A stretch of DNA of 64,000 nucleotides from Streptomyces avermitilis MA-4680 = NBRC 14893. GTDB lineage: Bacteria; Actinomycetota; Actinomycetes; Streptomycetales; Streptomycetaceae. The notes under the pieces are model-generated. The model was not told the DNA's origin and searched no databases. It saw only the letters and a program-made list of their open reading frames with translations. The stretch covers positions 6,820,001 through 6,884,000 of the forward strand of contig NC_003155.5 in the NCBI RefSeq assembly GCF_000009765.2, given 5' to 3'. The position numbers were made by a program, and so were the translations under genes. Positions 23,904-32,872 of the stretch are shown in pieces. Numbering within the stretch: position 1 is the first letter of the stretch; each line of letters starts with the position of its first letter.

Positions 23904-26017
23904 GCGGGTCGCATGCGCGTGGCCGCGTTCCGGCGCACACCAGGACGGCCGCGAAGACGGTGACGAAGACGGCGACGAAGACGGCCACGAAGACCGCTAC
24001 CGACGCGGCCACGGAGACCGTGCCGGAGACAGCCACGAGGACCGCCCCGAAGGCGGGGGCGAAGGCTGACCTCGGTACGGAGATCACCGCCTCCCTCGTC
24101 GTCTTCCTCGTCGCCCTGCCCCTGTGCATCGGGGTCGCCGTCGCGTCCGGCGTCCCGGCCGAGCTGGGGATCATCTCCGGGGTGATCGGCGGGCTGGTGG
24201 TGGGGGCCGCCCGGGGCAGCACCCTCCAGGTCAGCGGACCCGCCGCCGGGCTCGCCGCGCTCGTCTCGGAGACCGTCCTGGAGCACGGGGTGGCCATGCT
24301 CGGCGTGATCGTCCTGGGCTCCGGCATCCTTCAGATCGTCCTCGGACTGGTCCGGCTCGGGCGACTGTTCCAGGCGATCTCCCTCGCCGTCGTCCAGGGC
24401 ATGCTGGCCGGCATCGGACTGCCGCTGATGTTCAGCCAGGCGTACCCGATGGCCGACACCAAGGCCCCCGGCACCCCCATCGAGAACATGGCCGGGATTC
24501 CCGGACTGCTCGGCGAAACGGTCACTCATCCCCAGGCCGCCATCGCCGCCCTGCTCGGCATCGTCACCATCGTGCTGAGCTTTCTGTGGAAGAAGATGCC
24601 GGGCCCGGTCAAGAAGATCCCGGCCGCGCTCGTCGCCGTCGGCATCGGCATCGCGGTGGCCGCGCTGCCCGGCGTGAACGTGAAGACCCTCCAGGTCGGG
24701 AATCTGCCGGCCGCCGTGCGGATGCCGGGACCCGAGCAGTTCGCGGGGCTGGCGGACGCGGCGATCATCTCGTCCGTCCTCACCTTCACGGTCATCGCGT
24801 CGGCGGAGAGCCTGTTCACCGCCGCCGCCGTGGACCGGATGCACAGCGGGCCGCGCACCCGTTACAACGCCGAACTCATCGCTCAGGGCGCCGGCAACAC
24901 CGTGGCCGGCATCCTCGGGGCGCTCCCCATCACCGCGGTCGTCGCACGCAGTTCGGCGAACGTGCAGGCGGGCGCCACGACCCGGCTCTCCCGCGTCCTG
25001 CACGGCCTGTGGCTGCTCGCCTTCGCGCTGCTGCTGCCCCAGGTCCTCGCGCTGATCCCGATCTCGGTACTGGCCGGGGTCCTCGTGCACAGCGGCTGGA
25101 AGCTGTTCGCGCCCGAGGAGTTCCCGAAGATGTGGCGCCAGGACCGGGGCGAGTTCGCCGTCATGACCCTCACCACGCTGGTCATCGTGGCGACCGCGCT
25201 GCTCGAAGGCGTCCTGATCGGGCTCGCCGCCGGGATCGTGCTGGCGGCGCTGCGCATGTCGCAGACGGTCATCAGGCAGCACCTCGACGAGGACACGGCC
25301 AAGGTCGTCATGGCCGGCAACGCCACCTTCCTGCGGCTGCCGCAGGTGATCGAGGCACTGGAGGCCGCCGCCGCGTCGGGCAGGCCACGGATCCGGCTGG
25401 ATCTGACCGGGGTGACCCATCTGGACCACGCCTGCCGCAACCAGGTCGAGGACTTCACCGCGCAGCAGCGGGGGCTGGGGCTGCGGGTGGAGCTGCTGAT
25501 GCCGGGGCCGGCGAAGGCGGGGCCCGCGGAGACTGGGCCCGTCGGCCGGGCCGGGGCGATGGCGTCCGCGCCGGGTTCCGGGGGCGCGGACACACCGTCC
25601 GCGCGGGATTCCGGGGCCGGGGCGATGACCTCCGCGTCGGGGGCTTGGGCGCAAGCGGCGGCCCCAGGGTCCTGGACCGAAGCATCGGCGCCGGGCTCCT
25701 GGGAGGAGGCGAGGACGTCGGGCTCTTGGGAGGAGGCAAGGCCGCCTGCGTCGCCCCCGGCGGGCGCGGCGGGCGCGGCGGAGTCGTTCCGTCAGGGCTA
25801 CCGCCACGGGTCGCGGGGCTACCGCACAGCGCCGCTCCCCAGGCGCCGCCGCGCCGCTGCCCCCGTCGAGGAGAGCGCCCCGGTGGAGGCACCCGCCATG
25901 GCCGAGGCGCCCGCGACGGCCGAGGCACCCGCCCCGGCGCCGAGCCCCACCGCCGAGTGGTTCTACCTGGACACGAGCCTCAGCGACCCCGACGACTGCG
26001 CGGGACGCCTAGGCTGA
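23900..26017 (+). CDS. SulP-family (bicarbonate-type) transporter with long disordered tails
   Basis: The ATG at 23900 overlaps the carbonic anhydrase stop. The first 50 residues are a Lys/Thr/Ala repeat (KTATKTATKTAT, coded by 12-bp units). Ten to twelve membrane helices follow from EITASLVVFLVALPLCIGVA. RGSTLQVSGPAAGLAALV and the GALPITAVVARSSANVQAGA block are typical of SulP/BicA anion transporters. A short STAS-like domain (RLDLTGVTHLDHACRNQVED) comes next. Beyond it are about 180 residues of Ala/Pro/Gly/Ser repeats with PGSWTEAS and GSWEEAR units, ending in PTAEWFYLDTSLSDPDDCAG. Pairing with carbonic anhydrase argues for bicarbonate as substrate; sulfate cannot be excluded. Confidence 0.9.
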   Translation: MSGSHARGRVPAHTRTAAKTVTKTATKTATKTATDAATETVPETATRTAPKAGAKADLGTEITASLVVFLVALPLCIGVAVASGVPAELGIISGVIGGLVVGAARGSTLQVSGPAAGLAALVSETVLEHGVAMLGVIVLGSGILQIVLGLVRLGRLFQAISLAVVQGMLAGIGLPLMFSQAYPMADTKAPGTPIENMAGIPGLLGETVTHPQAAIAALLGIVTIVLSFLWKKMPGPVKKIPAALVAVGIGIAVAALPGVNVKTLQVGNLPAAVRMPGPEQFAGLADAAIISSVLTFTVIASAESLFTAAAVDRMHSGPRTRYNAELIAQGAGNTVAGILGALPITAVVARSSANVQAGATTRLSRVLHGLWLLAFALLLPQVLALIPISVLAGVLVHSGWKLFAPEEFPKMWRQDRGEFAVMTLTTLVIVATALLEGVLIGLAAGIVLAALRMSQTVIRQHLDEDTAKVVMAGNATFLRLPQVIEALEAAAASGRPRIRLDLTGVTHLDHACRNQVEDFTAQQRGLGLRVELLMPGPAKAGPAETGPVGRAGAMASAPGSGGADTPSARDSGAGAMTSASGAWAQAAAPGSWTEASAPGSWEEARTSGSWEEARPPASPPAGAAGAAESFRQGYRHGSRGYRTAPLPRRRRAAAPVEESAPVEAPAMAEAPATAEAPAPAPSPTAEWFYLDTSLSDPDDCAGRLG

Positions 26018-26055
26018 GGCCACTCCACTTGTCCGTCTGCGGAGGGAGCTGGGCC

Positions 26056-26982
26056 ATGGCCGACTGGAACACGAGCGACATCCCCGATCAGCGGGGGCGC
26101 GTCGTCGTGGTCACCGGCGCCAACAGCGGGCTCGGGTACGTCACGGCCCGCGAGCTGGCGCGCAAGGGGGCGCGGGTGGTGCTCGCGTGCCGGAGCGAGG
26201 CACGGGGTGCCGAGGCCGGGGACCGACTGGCCGCCGAACTGCCGGGCGCCGAGGTGGAGCTCGGGCGGCTGGACCTCGGGGACCTCGGCTCCGTAAGGGA
26301 CTTCGCGGCCTGGTTCCCGTACGAGCGGCTCGATCTGCTGGTCAACAACGCCGGGGTGATGGCGCTGCCGTACGGGACGACGGCGGACGGGTTCGAGACG
26401 CAGTTCGGCGTCAACCACCTCGGGCACTTCGCGCTCACCGGGCTCCTCCTGCCGACGCTGCTCGGCACGCCCGGCGCGCGGGTGGTGACGGTCTCCAGCG
26501 GCATGCACGCCCTCGCCAACATCGACATCCACGACCTCAACGGCGAGCGCCGCTACCGCCGTTGGATCGCCTACGCGCGCTCCAAGACCGCCAACCTGCT
26601 CTTCACGCACGAGCTGACTCGCAGGCTGGCGGCGCACGGGTCGGAGGTGCTCGCAGCCGCCGCCCATCCGGGGTACGCGGCCACCAATCTGCAGACCGCC
26701 GGGGTGCGGATGGAGGGGCGCCGCGCCGCCGAGCGGATCGTGGAGCTCGGAAACAGGGTCCTCGCGCAGCCGGCGGAGGCCGGCGCCCTGCCCGTCCTGT
26801 ACGCCGCGACCGCTCCCGAGGTGCGCCCCGACTCCTTCACCGGCCCGTCGTTCGCGGGGTGGCGCGGGGCGCCCGCGCCGTCCTGGCGGGCACCCTGGAC
26901 CCTCAACGACGCGATGGGGGAGCGGCTTTGGTCCGCCTCGGAGCAGCTCACGGGTGTGACGTACGAGGCACTGAAGGTCTGA
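26056..26982 (+). CDS. Short-chain dehydrogenase/reductase (retinol-dehydrogenase-like)
   Basis: The ATG has GGAGGGAG upstream. The 308-residue protein shows the Rossmann glycine motif TGANSGLG, LDLLVNNAGVMALPYG, the QFGVNHLGHFALTGLLLP block and the catalytic YARSK. These place it in the classical SDR group that includes protochlorophyllide-reductase and WWOX/RDH-like oxidoreductases. RLDLGDLGSVRDFA (residues 78-91) binds the adenine ring. Substrate is unknown. It follows the transporter by 38 bases on the same strand, possibly in one transcript, and converges on nirD. Confidence 0.9.
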   Translation: MADWNTSDIPDQRGRVVVVTGANSGLGYVTARELARKGARVVLACRSEARGAEAGDRLAAELPGAEVELGRLDLGDLGSVRDFAAWFPYERLDLLVNNAGVMALPYGTTADGFETQFGVNHLGHFALTGLLLPTLLGTPGARVVTVSSGMHALANIDIHDLNGERRYRRWIAYARSKTANLLFTHELTRRLAAHGSEVLAAAAHPGYAATNLQTAGVRMEGRRAAERIVELGNRVLAQPAEAGALPVLYAATAPEVRPDSFTGPSFAGWRGAPAPSWRAPWTLNDAMGERLWSASEQLTGVTYEALKV

Positions 26983-27069
26983 CGAGCGTCGGAGACGACG
27001 AGGAACCCCCGCGAACCCGGGACGGACACGGCGGCCTCGGCCGGCTCGGCTGCCTCGGTGGCGGCGTCG

Positions 27070-27420
27070 CTACGAGGTACGCACCTCGTACGTGGCGATG
27101 CGGACCGACTCGTCGTCCAGGCACTGCCCCGACTCCAGGTCGAACCGCTGCTTGAGGAGCGGGGAGGCGACGAACGGGCGGCCCTGGTGGGTGCCGGTGA
27201 GGCCGCGGGACAGGACGGCCGCGCCGCTGAACGGGTCGCGGTTGTCGATGCCGTACACACGGCCCGCGCGGTCGAGGAAGAGGGCCACCTGGCAGCCGTC
27301 GGGCAGCAGCGCGGCCACCCCGCGTCCCGGCGTCAGCAGGGACAGGTCGCAGATGGACAACCAGTCTCCCCCCAGGCTGAGGTGAACCTTCAGGGCGGTC
27401 GTCTCGGGTGCCAGGGTCAT
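27070..27420 (-). CDS. nirD: Nitrite reductase (NADH) small subunit
   Basis: The 116-residue protein is a NirD/Rieske-like fold lacking cluster ligands. WLSICDLSLLTPGRGVAALL, VALFLDRAGRVYGIDNRDPF and PFVASPLLKQRFDLESGQCL are the family blocks. It partners NirB in assimilatory reduction of nitrite to ammonium. The ATG overlaps the nirB stop (ATGA), so it is translationally coupled as the second gene of the operon. Confidence 0.95.
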   Translation of the reverse strand: MTLAPETTALKVHLSLGGDWLSICDLSLLTPGRGVAALLPDGCQVALFLDRAGRVYGIDNRDPFSGAAVLSRGLTGTHQGRPFVASPLLKQRFDLESGQCLDDESVRIATYEVRTS

Positions 27421-30023
27421 CGCTGGGCGCTTCCTTCCAGGGGTCGGTGGCCGATGGTCAGCAGCGGCAGGTCGGGCTTGATCTGGTCGCGCTCGGGGAC
27501 GAAGCCGACGACCGGGTCGGGGGTGTCGGGCGCGTTGACGAACGACACGAACCGGGCCAGCTTCTCGGGGTCGTTGATGGTCTCGGTCCACTCGTCGCGG
27601 TAGTTCGCCACGTGTGCCGTCATCAGTGATTCCAGCTCCTCGCAGATGCCGAGCGAGTCGTGCACGACCACGTCGCGGATGTGGTCCAGGCCGCCGGGGA
27701 TCCGCTCCAGCCAGACCGATGTGCGCTCCAGACGGTCGGCCGTACGGATGTAGAACATCAGGAACCGGTCGATGAGACGGACCAGTTCGGCGTCGGACAG
27801 GTCCTGGGCGAGCAGGTCCGCGTGGCGCGGGGTGGCGCCGCCGTTGCCGCCGACGTACAGGTTCCAGCCGTTGGCCGTGGCGATGATGCCGAAGTCCTTC
27901 GACTGGGCCTCGGCGCACTCACGGGCGCAGCCGGAGACCGCCGACTTGAGCTTGTGCGGAGACCTGAGGCCCCGGTACCGCAGCTCCAGGTCGATCGCCA
28001 TCCGGACCGAGTCCTGCACGCCGTAGCGGCACCAGGACTGGCCCACACAGGACTTGACCGTGCGCAGCGACTTCCCGTACGCGTGACCGGACTCGAAGCC
28101 GGCGTCCACCAACCTGGTCCAGATGAGCGGGAGCTGTTCGACCCGGGCGCCGAACAGGTCGATGCGCTGGCCGCCCGTGATCTTCGTGTAGAGACCGAAG
28201 TCCCGTGCCACCTCGCCGATCACGATCAGCTTCTCGGGCGTGATCTCGCCACCGGGAATGCGCGGCACGATCGAGTACGAGCCGTTCTTCTGAAGGTTGG
28301 CGAGGAAGTGGTCGTTGGTGTCCTGGAGGGCCGACTGCTCGCCGTCGAGGACATAGCCGTTCGCGCCGATCGTCGGGGCCAGCGAGGCGATGATCGAGCC
28401 GACCGTCGGCTTGCAGACCTCGCAGCCGTCACCGCCGCGCGCACCCTCGCGCCCGTACCGGTCGAGCAGGCTCCGGTACGAGGTGATGCGCAGGGCGAGG
28501 ACGATCTCGTACAGCTCCTCGCGGGTCTGGGTGAAGCAGCCGCACAGACCGTGGTCGACCTCGACGCCGCTCGCCGTCAGCTCGTCGTTGACGAGCTGGC
28601 CGAGGACCTTGACGCAACTCCCGCACCCGGTACCGGCCTTGGTGCACTTCTTGACCTCGGGGAGCGTCGTGCAGGAGTGCTCGGTGACCGCGCCGCGGAT
28701 CGCGCCCTTGGTGACGTTGTGGCAGGAGCAGATGACGGCGGAGTCGGGCAGCGCGGAGGGTCCGAGGGCCACGCCGCCGCCCCCGCCCGCCGGCAGTACC
28801 AGCTGCTCGGGGGAGACGGGCGGCACGGAGCCGGTGAGCGCGCGCAGGGTGCCGTACGCGTCCGCGTCGCCGACCAGGATCCCGCCGAGCAGTTCGCCGT
28901 CCCGGCCGATGACCAGCTTCTTGTACGTGCCCGAGCGGGAGTCCGCGTAGACGACGTCGAGGCAGCCGGCGGTCGCTCCGTGCGCGTCGCCGAAGGAGGC
29001 GACGTCGACACCGAGGAGCTTCAGCTTGGTCGAGAGGTCGGCTCCCGTGAAGGAGGAGTCGGCGGAGGCGATCGTCGCGGCGGCCGTCTCGGCCATCTCG
29101 TACCCCGGCGCGACCAGCCCGTACACCCGGCCGTCCGCCGCGAGCGCGCACTCGCCGATCGCGAAGACGTGCGGGTCCTCGGTACGGCACTGCGCGTCCA
29201 CCGCGATGCCGCCGCGCTCGCCGACCGGCAGTCCGCAGTCCCGCGCGAGCTGGTCCCGGGGGCGTACACCGGCCGAGAACACCACCAGATCCGTGGCGAG
29301 TTCGGAGCCGTCGGACAGCTTCATGCCGGTCACCGCGCCGTCGTCACCGGTGACGATCTCCTGCGTACCCGTGCCGGTGTGGACCGTCAGCCCCATGTCC
29401 TCGATGGTGCGCAGGAGCGCCGCGCCACCGCCGGCGTCCACCTGTACGGGCATCAGCCGCGGCGCGAACTCCACGATGTGCGAGGTGAGTCCGAGTCCCT
29501 TGAGCGCGCCGGCCGCCTCGAGTCCGAGCAGCCCGCCGCCGACGACGGCACCCGTGGTGGCCCGTGACTTCGCGTACGCCTCGATCGCGAGCAGGTCCTC
29601 GATCGTGCGGTAGACGAAGCAGCCCTCGGCGTCCTTGCCGGGGACCGGCGGCACGAAGGGGTAGGAACCGGTGGCGAGGACGAGGGTGTCGTACGCGATC
29701 ACCAGCCCGGAGCGGGCCGTCACGGTCCGCGCCTCCCGGTCGACCGTCTCGGCCGGATCGCCGAGGCGCAGGTCGATGCCGTGCTCCGTGATGAACTCCG
29801 CGTCCGTCATGGAGAGTTCGTCGGGAGTCGTGCCCGAGAAGTACGAGGTCAGCTGGACCCGGTCGTATGCGGGGCGTGGCTCCTCGCACAGCACGACCAC
29901 GCGGTGCGTGGCGGTCAGGCCGCGCTCGGCGAGCGCTTCGAGGAAGCGCTGGCCGACCATGCCATGGCCGACGAGCACGATCGTGGGGCGGTGGCCGGTC
30001 CCCACAAGTGCGGTCGTGGACAT
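27417..30023 (-). CDS. nirB: Nitrite reductase (NADH) large subunit
   Basis: This 868-residue enzyme reduces nitrite to ammonium with NAD(P)H through FAD, a [2Fe-2S] centre, a [4Fe-4S] cluster and siroheme. The FAD/NAD module starts TIVLVGHGMVGQRFLEALAE. BFD-type cysteines follow (CSCHNVTKG, then CTKAGTGCGSC). The C-terminal sulfite/nitrite reductase part has SCVGQSWCRYGVQDS and SAVSGCARECAEAQSKDFG, the four cluster/siroheme Cys. GGAGG precedes the ATG. A GlnR-type site lies ~200 bases upstream, as expected for a nitrogen-regulated gene. nirD overlaps its end. Confidence 0.97.
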   Translation of the reverse strand: MSTTALVGTGHRPTIVLVGHGMVGQRFLEALAERGLTATHRVVVLCEEPRPAYDRVQLTSYFSGTTPDELSMTDAEFITEHGIDLRLGDPAETVDREARTVTARSGLVIAYDTLVLATGSYPFVPPVPGKDAEGCFVYRTIEDLLAIEAYAKSRATTGAVVGGGLLGLEAAGALKGLGLTSHIVEFAPRLMPVQVDAGGGAALLRTIEDMGLTVHTGTGTQEIVTGDDGAVTGMKLSDGSELATDLVVFSAGVRPRDQLARDCGLPVGERGGIAVDAQCRTEDPHVFAIGECALAADGRVYGLVAPGYEMAETAAATIASADSSFTGADLSTKLKLLGVDVASFGDAHGATAGCLDVVYADSRSGTYKKLVIGRDGELLGGILVGDADAYGTLRALTGSVPPVSPEQLVLPAGGGGGVALGPSALPDSAVICSCHNVTKGAIRGAVTEHSCTTLPEVKKCTKAGTGCGSCVKVLGQLVNDELTASGVEVDHGLCGCFTQTREELYEIVLALRITSYRSLLDRYGREGARGGDGCEVCKPTVGSIIASLAPTIGANGYVLDGEQSALQDTNDHFLANLQKNGSYSIVPRIPGGEITPEKLIVIGEVARDFGLYTKITGGQRIDLFGARVEQLPLIWTRLVDAGFESGHAYGKSLRTVKSCVGQSWCRYGVQDSVRMAIDLELRYRGLRSPHKLKSAVSGCARECAEAQSKDFGIIATANGWNLYVGGNGGATPRHADLLAQDLSDAELVRLIDRFLMFYIRTADRLERTSVWLERIPGGLDHIRDVVVHDSLGICEELESLMTAHVANYRDEWTETINDPEKLARFVSFVNAPDTPDPVVGFVPERDQIKPDLPLLTIGHRPLEGSAQR

Positions 30024-30049
30024 CAGGAGCCTCCATCGTTGGTGAGCAG

Positions 30050-30113
30050 GTGGTGCGGTGGTGCGGTGGTGCGGTGGAGCGGTGCTGCGGTGTCGCGGTG
30101 CTGCGGTGGTGCG
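30050..30113. repeat. Low-complexity GCGGTGGT repeat in the nirB leader
   Basis: About eight degenerate copies of GTGGTGCG follow one another just upstream of the nirB ribosome site. The transcript of nirB would carry the C-rich complement. They may affect the leader structure or arise from slippage; nothing more can be said. Confidence 0.7.
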
Positions 30114-30223
30114 TCGGCGGCGGCGGCGGGAGCGGAGCGGCTCTGCTCCCTCACAGCGCCGGGGGAGTGCCCCGACGGTGCCGAGTTCGCCGAACAGTCA
30201 TGACCGCAGCGTGCGATGCCGGT

Positions 30224-30261
30224 GTTACCCGGCCGCATCACACCTGTTTCCCGGGGGGAAC
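30224..30261 (-). promoter_or_regulatory. Candidate GlnR box upstream of nirBD
   Basis: Read on the nirB strand, the sequence is GTTCC, six bases, GAAAC, six bases, GATGC, six bases, GTAAC. This fits the actinobacterial GlnR layout of alternating GTnAC and GAAAC half-sites at six-base spacing. One half-site is perfect, two have a single mismatch, and one has two. It lies about 200 bases upstream of nirB, a known class of GlnR target, and 150 bases before the divergent TauE gene. Confidence 0.65.
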
Positions 30262-30412
30262 GCTGCCCTCAGCGGGGGCGCGGTGGAGGTGTGAGGGTTC
30301 GGCGCGGGCGTCGGGAGACCGGTGTGAGACGGGGACGTGGCGCCGGGCCGAACCTCAGAAGACCCTCAGGTCCGTGGACGGCACACCTACCCCGTCCCAT
30401 AAGGTCCCGATC

Positions 30413-31195
30413 ATGCCTGACATATCGCTGACCATGGTCGTCGTCCTGTGTTTCGCCGCGCTCGCGGCCGGCTGGATCGACGCGGTGGTGGGTGGCGGCG
30501 GGCTGTTGCTGCTGCCGGCGATGCTGCTCGGGCTGCCGGGCGGCACCCCGGCCGCGTACGCGCTCGGCACCAACAAGGCCGTGGCGATCGTCGGGACGGC
30601 GGGTGCGGCGGTGACGTACGCCCGCAAGACCCGGGTCGATGTGGGGACCGCCGTACGGATCGGCCTGGCGGCGCTCGCCGGGTCCACGGCCGGCGCGTTC
30701 GTGGCCGCCGGGCTGAGTACGGCCGTGCTGAAGCCGGTCGTCATGGTGGTGCTGCTCGGCGTCGGCACCTTCGTGATCCTGCGGCCCGCCTTCGGCATGG
30801 CCCCGTCGACCGAGCCCGTCTCGGTGCGCCGGATGCTCGCGGCGATCGGCCTCGCGGGCCTCGGCATCGGCTTCTACGACGGGCTCATCGGCCCCGGCAC
30901 GGGGACGTTCCTGGTGCTGGCCCTGACCGCGCTCCTCCACCTCGACCTGGTGACGGCCTCCGCCACCGCCAAGATCGTCAACTGCTGCACCAACGCGGGT
31001 GCCCTCGCGACCTTCGCCTGGAAGGGCACGGTGTTCTGGCAGCTGGCCGCGCTGATGGCCGTCTTCAACCTCGTCGGCGGCATGGTCGGAGCCCACACGG
31101 CGCTGAAGAAGGGCAGCGGGTTCGTCCGGGTCGTGCTGCTGACCGTGGTGTTCGCGCTGGTCGCCAATCTGGCCTACAACCAGTGGATCGCGTAG
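30413..31195 (+). CDS. TauE/SafE-family anion permease
   Basis: The ATG at 30413 has a modest AAGG ribosome site. The 260-residue protein has about eight membrane helices. AAGWIDAVVGGGGLLLLPAM, YALGTNKAVAIVGTAGAAVTYARK and YDGLIGPGTGTFLVLALTALL are the duplicated G-x-G-G-G motifs of the TauE/SafE (DUF81) family, which exports sulfite, sulfoacetate or similar anions. It is divergent from nirBD across a 389-base region with the GlnR-type box, so a link with nitrogen or sulfur oxyanion handling is possible, but only by position. Confidence 0.88.
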   Translation: MPDISLTMVVVLCFAALAAGWIDAVVGGGGLLLLPAMLLGLPGGTPAAYALGTNKAVAIVGTAGAAVTYARKTRVDVGTAVRIGLAALAGSTAGAFVAAGLSTAVLKPVVMVVLLGVGTFVILRPAFGMAPSTEPVSVRRMLAAIGLAGLGIGFYDGLIGPGTGTFLVLALTALLHLDLVTASATAKIVNCCTNAGALATFAWKGTVFWQLAALMAVFNLVGGMVGAHTALKKGSGFVRVVLLTVVFALVANLAYNQWIA

Positions 31196-31198
31196 CCC

Positions 31199-31302
31199 TC
31201 AACGGTCTTCGGACGGCTCCTCAACGGTCCTCGGACGGCCCCTCATCGGTCTTCGGACGGCTCCTCAACGGTCCTCGGACGGCAACTCAACGGCCCTCAG
31301 TG
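31199..31302. repeat. 22-bp tandem repeat, about 4.7 copies
   Basis: Units of TCAACGGTCTTCGGACGGCTCC and close variants start at 31199, 31221, 31243, 31265 and 31287. Several copies contain GTCC-TC-GGAC. The array fills the gap between the convergent TauE and sortase genes and runs into the last codons of the sortase gene. It may act as a terminator. Confidence 0.9.
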
Positions 31303-31917
31303 GCTGCCCGTCAGATGGGCGAAGACGACGACGTTCCCCTGATAACCCGTCGTCTTCGAGTAGCCGCCGCCGCAGGTGATGACGCGCAGTTCGGGGCGGC
31401 GGGCGGCGCCGTACACCTTCTCGTCGGGGAAGTTCCGGGCCTCGTACACCTCGACGGCGTCGACGGAGAAGACGGCCGTGGCTCCGTCGCGGCGCTGCAC
31501 CTCTATGGAGCTGCCTTTCTTCAGGGCGCCGAGGTCGTAGAAGACGGCGGGCCCCTCCGCGTTGTCGACGTGCCCGGCGACGATCGCGGTGCCCGTCTCG
31601 CCGGGGGTGGTGCCCGCCTCGTACCAGCCCGCGAGGTTCTTCTTCTCGGCGGGCGGTACGTCCAGGCTGCCCTGCGGGGTGAGGAGGAGGCCCATCAGCG
31701 GGGCGTCGACGCGGATCGAGGGGATGCGGATGCGGTCGGGCGGGGAGGGCGGCAGCGCGGGCGCCGCGGACTGCTCGCGATCGGCACGGGCCGACGCCTG
31801 TGCGGCCGACGGCTGTGGTGGTGCGTGGCTCTCGGCGCCGCTGCCCAGCAGCCATGCGCCGGAGCAGAGGGCGGCCACGGTCACGGACGCTATGGCGATG
31901 TTGCCGAACCTGGGCAC
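31297..31917 (-). CDS. Class F sortase
   Basis: The 206-residue protein has an N-terminal signal anchor (IAIASVTVAALCSGAWLLG), a Pro/Ala/Ser-rich stalk to residue 60 and a sortase beta-barrel. IRIPSIRVDAPLMGL is the class F start, AGHVDNAEGPAVFYDLGALK holds catalytic His116, and VITCGGGYSKTTGYQGNVVV holds Cys182. Sortases attach proteins to peptidoglycan at the outer membrane face. No Arg follows the Cys, although most sortases use one in the last strand. The gene just upstream on the same strand encodes a small exported protein with a C-terminal anchor, a plausible substrate or partner. Confidence 0.88.
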   Translation of the reverse strand: MPRFGNIAIASVTVAALCSGAWLLGSGAESHAPPQPSAAQASARADREQSAAPALPPSPPDRIRIPSIRVDAPLMGLLLTPQGSLDVPPAEKKNLAGWYEAGTTPGETGTAIVAGHVDNAEGPAVFYDLGALKKGSSIEVQRRDGATAVFSVDAVEVYEARNFPDEKVYGAARRPELRVITCGGGYSKTTGYQGNVVVFAHLTGSH

Positions 31918-32034
31918 GCGCGCCTCCTGACTGGTCCCGTTCGCGCCCCACTGCCCCCTCCGGGCCGCGAGGGGCGTCGGACCCGGAGGGGGAGGGGACG
32001 GCGGTACCGGTGGACGGACAGCGGAGGGTGTCCG

Positions 32035-32544
32035 TCAGATCCCGTCGCCTCTCGCCCGGCGATGCAGGAGCCAGGTACCGCCCGCGGCGGCGACGGCAAG
32101 AGCCGCCACGCCGGCCGCGGTCTGTACGGGGTCGGTGCCGAGTGCGCCGCCGACCCCAGTCTTCACACTTCCTTTCGGCTGCACCTGCTGCTTGGTGGAG
32201 GTCAGTGTGACCATCAGGTCACCCGTCACCTGCCGGCCGCCGGAGCACTTCACGACGATCTCGTACGTCCCCGGCTGCGCGCTCGGCGGCACCCGGAACT
32301 GCCCGATGAGGTCATGCTCGTGCGCGCTGGGCGCCAGCGGGAAGGTGCCCGCGCCGACCGCGCTGGCGTCACCCGTGGCCGCGCCGCACGCCGCCGTGTT
32401 CGCCGTGATGGTGCCGCCGGGTACGACGGTGGACGGATACACCTCCAGGATGCCGCTGTCGCCGCCGTACGCGGGCGACGCGGCGAGGCCCGCGGCGCCG
32501 ACGGCGAGCGCGGTGCCGGTCAGCAGACGGGCGGTACGTCGCAT
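32035..32544 (-). CDS. Exported small protein with C-terminal membrane anchor
   Basis: The ATG at 32544 is chosen because GGAGGAG lies eight bases upstream. The 169-residue product begins with a signal peptide (MRRTARLLTGTALAVGAAGLAASPAYG). It continues with an immunoglobulin-like beta domain (LEVYPSTVVPGGTITANTAA, QPGTYEIVVKCSGGRQVTGD) and ends with TAAGVAALAVAAAGGTWLLH then RRARG, a membrane helix with a basic stop. Just before the helix is GVGGALGTDP, not a clear LPxTG. The class F sortase starts 117 bases downstream, so the two form a likely sortase-substrate pair. Function is unknown. Confidence 0.8.
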   Translation of the reverse strand: MRRTARLLTGTALAVGAAGLAASPAYGGDSGILEVYPSTVVPGGTITANTAACGAATGDASAVGAGTFPLAPSAHEHDLIGQFRVPPSAQPGTYEIVVKCSGGRQVTGDLMVTLTSTKQQVQPKGSVKTGVGGALGTDPVQTAAGVAALAVAAAGGTWLLHRRARGDGI

Positions 32545-32872
32545 GGTGCTTGCTCCTCCGAGAGGGCACGGCCCGCGGCACCCCCATGTGCCGCTGCGTC
32601 GGTCGTGCCCCTGCCCTCCCGAGGTAAGTGGCACATGGCCGCGTCCGCTTCCTGACGGAACGTCAAAACTACGCAGAATGGGTGCAGGAGGGGCTCCCCG
32701 GAGATCGGCGCCAGGGGAAAAAGTGGCAGGTCACCGGGGTGGGACCGAGGTGTCGCGGAGAAGAACCGGAAGGGTGCGGGGGTGGGCTGTGAACGGGTGA
32801 CCCGAGTGGTGTGCGGGGGTGCGGCCGAGGGGTTCGGCCGGGGGTGGGGTGCGGTCGGGCGCGGGGCGTGAC

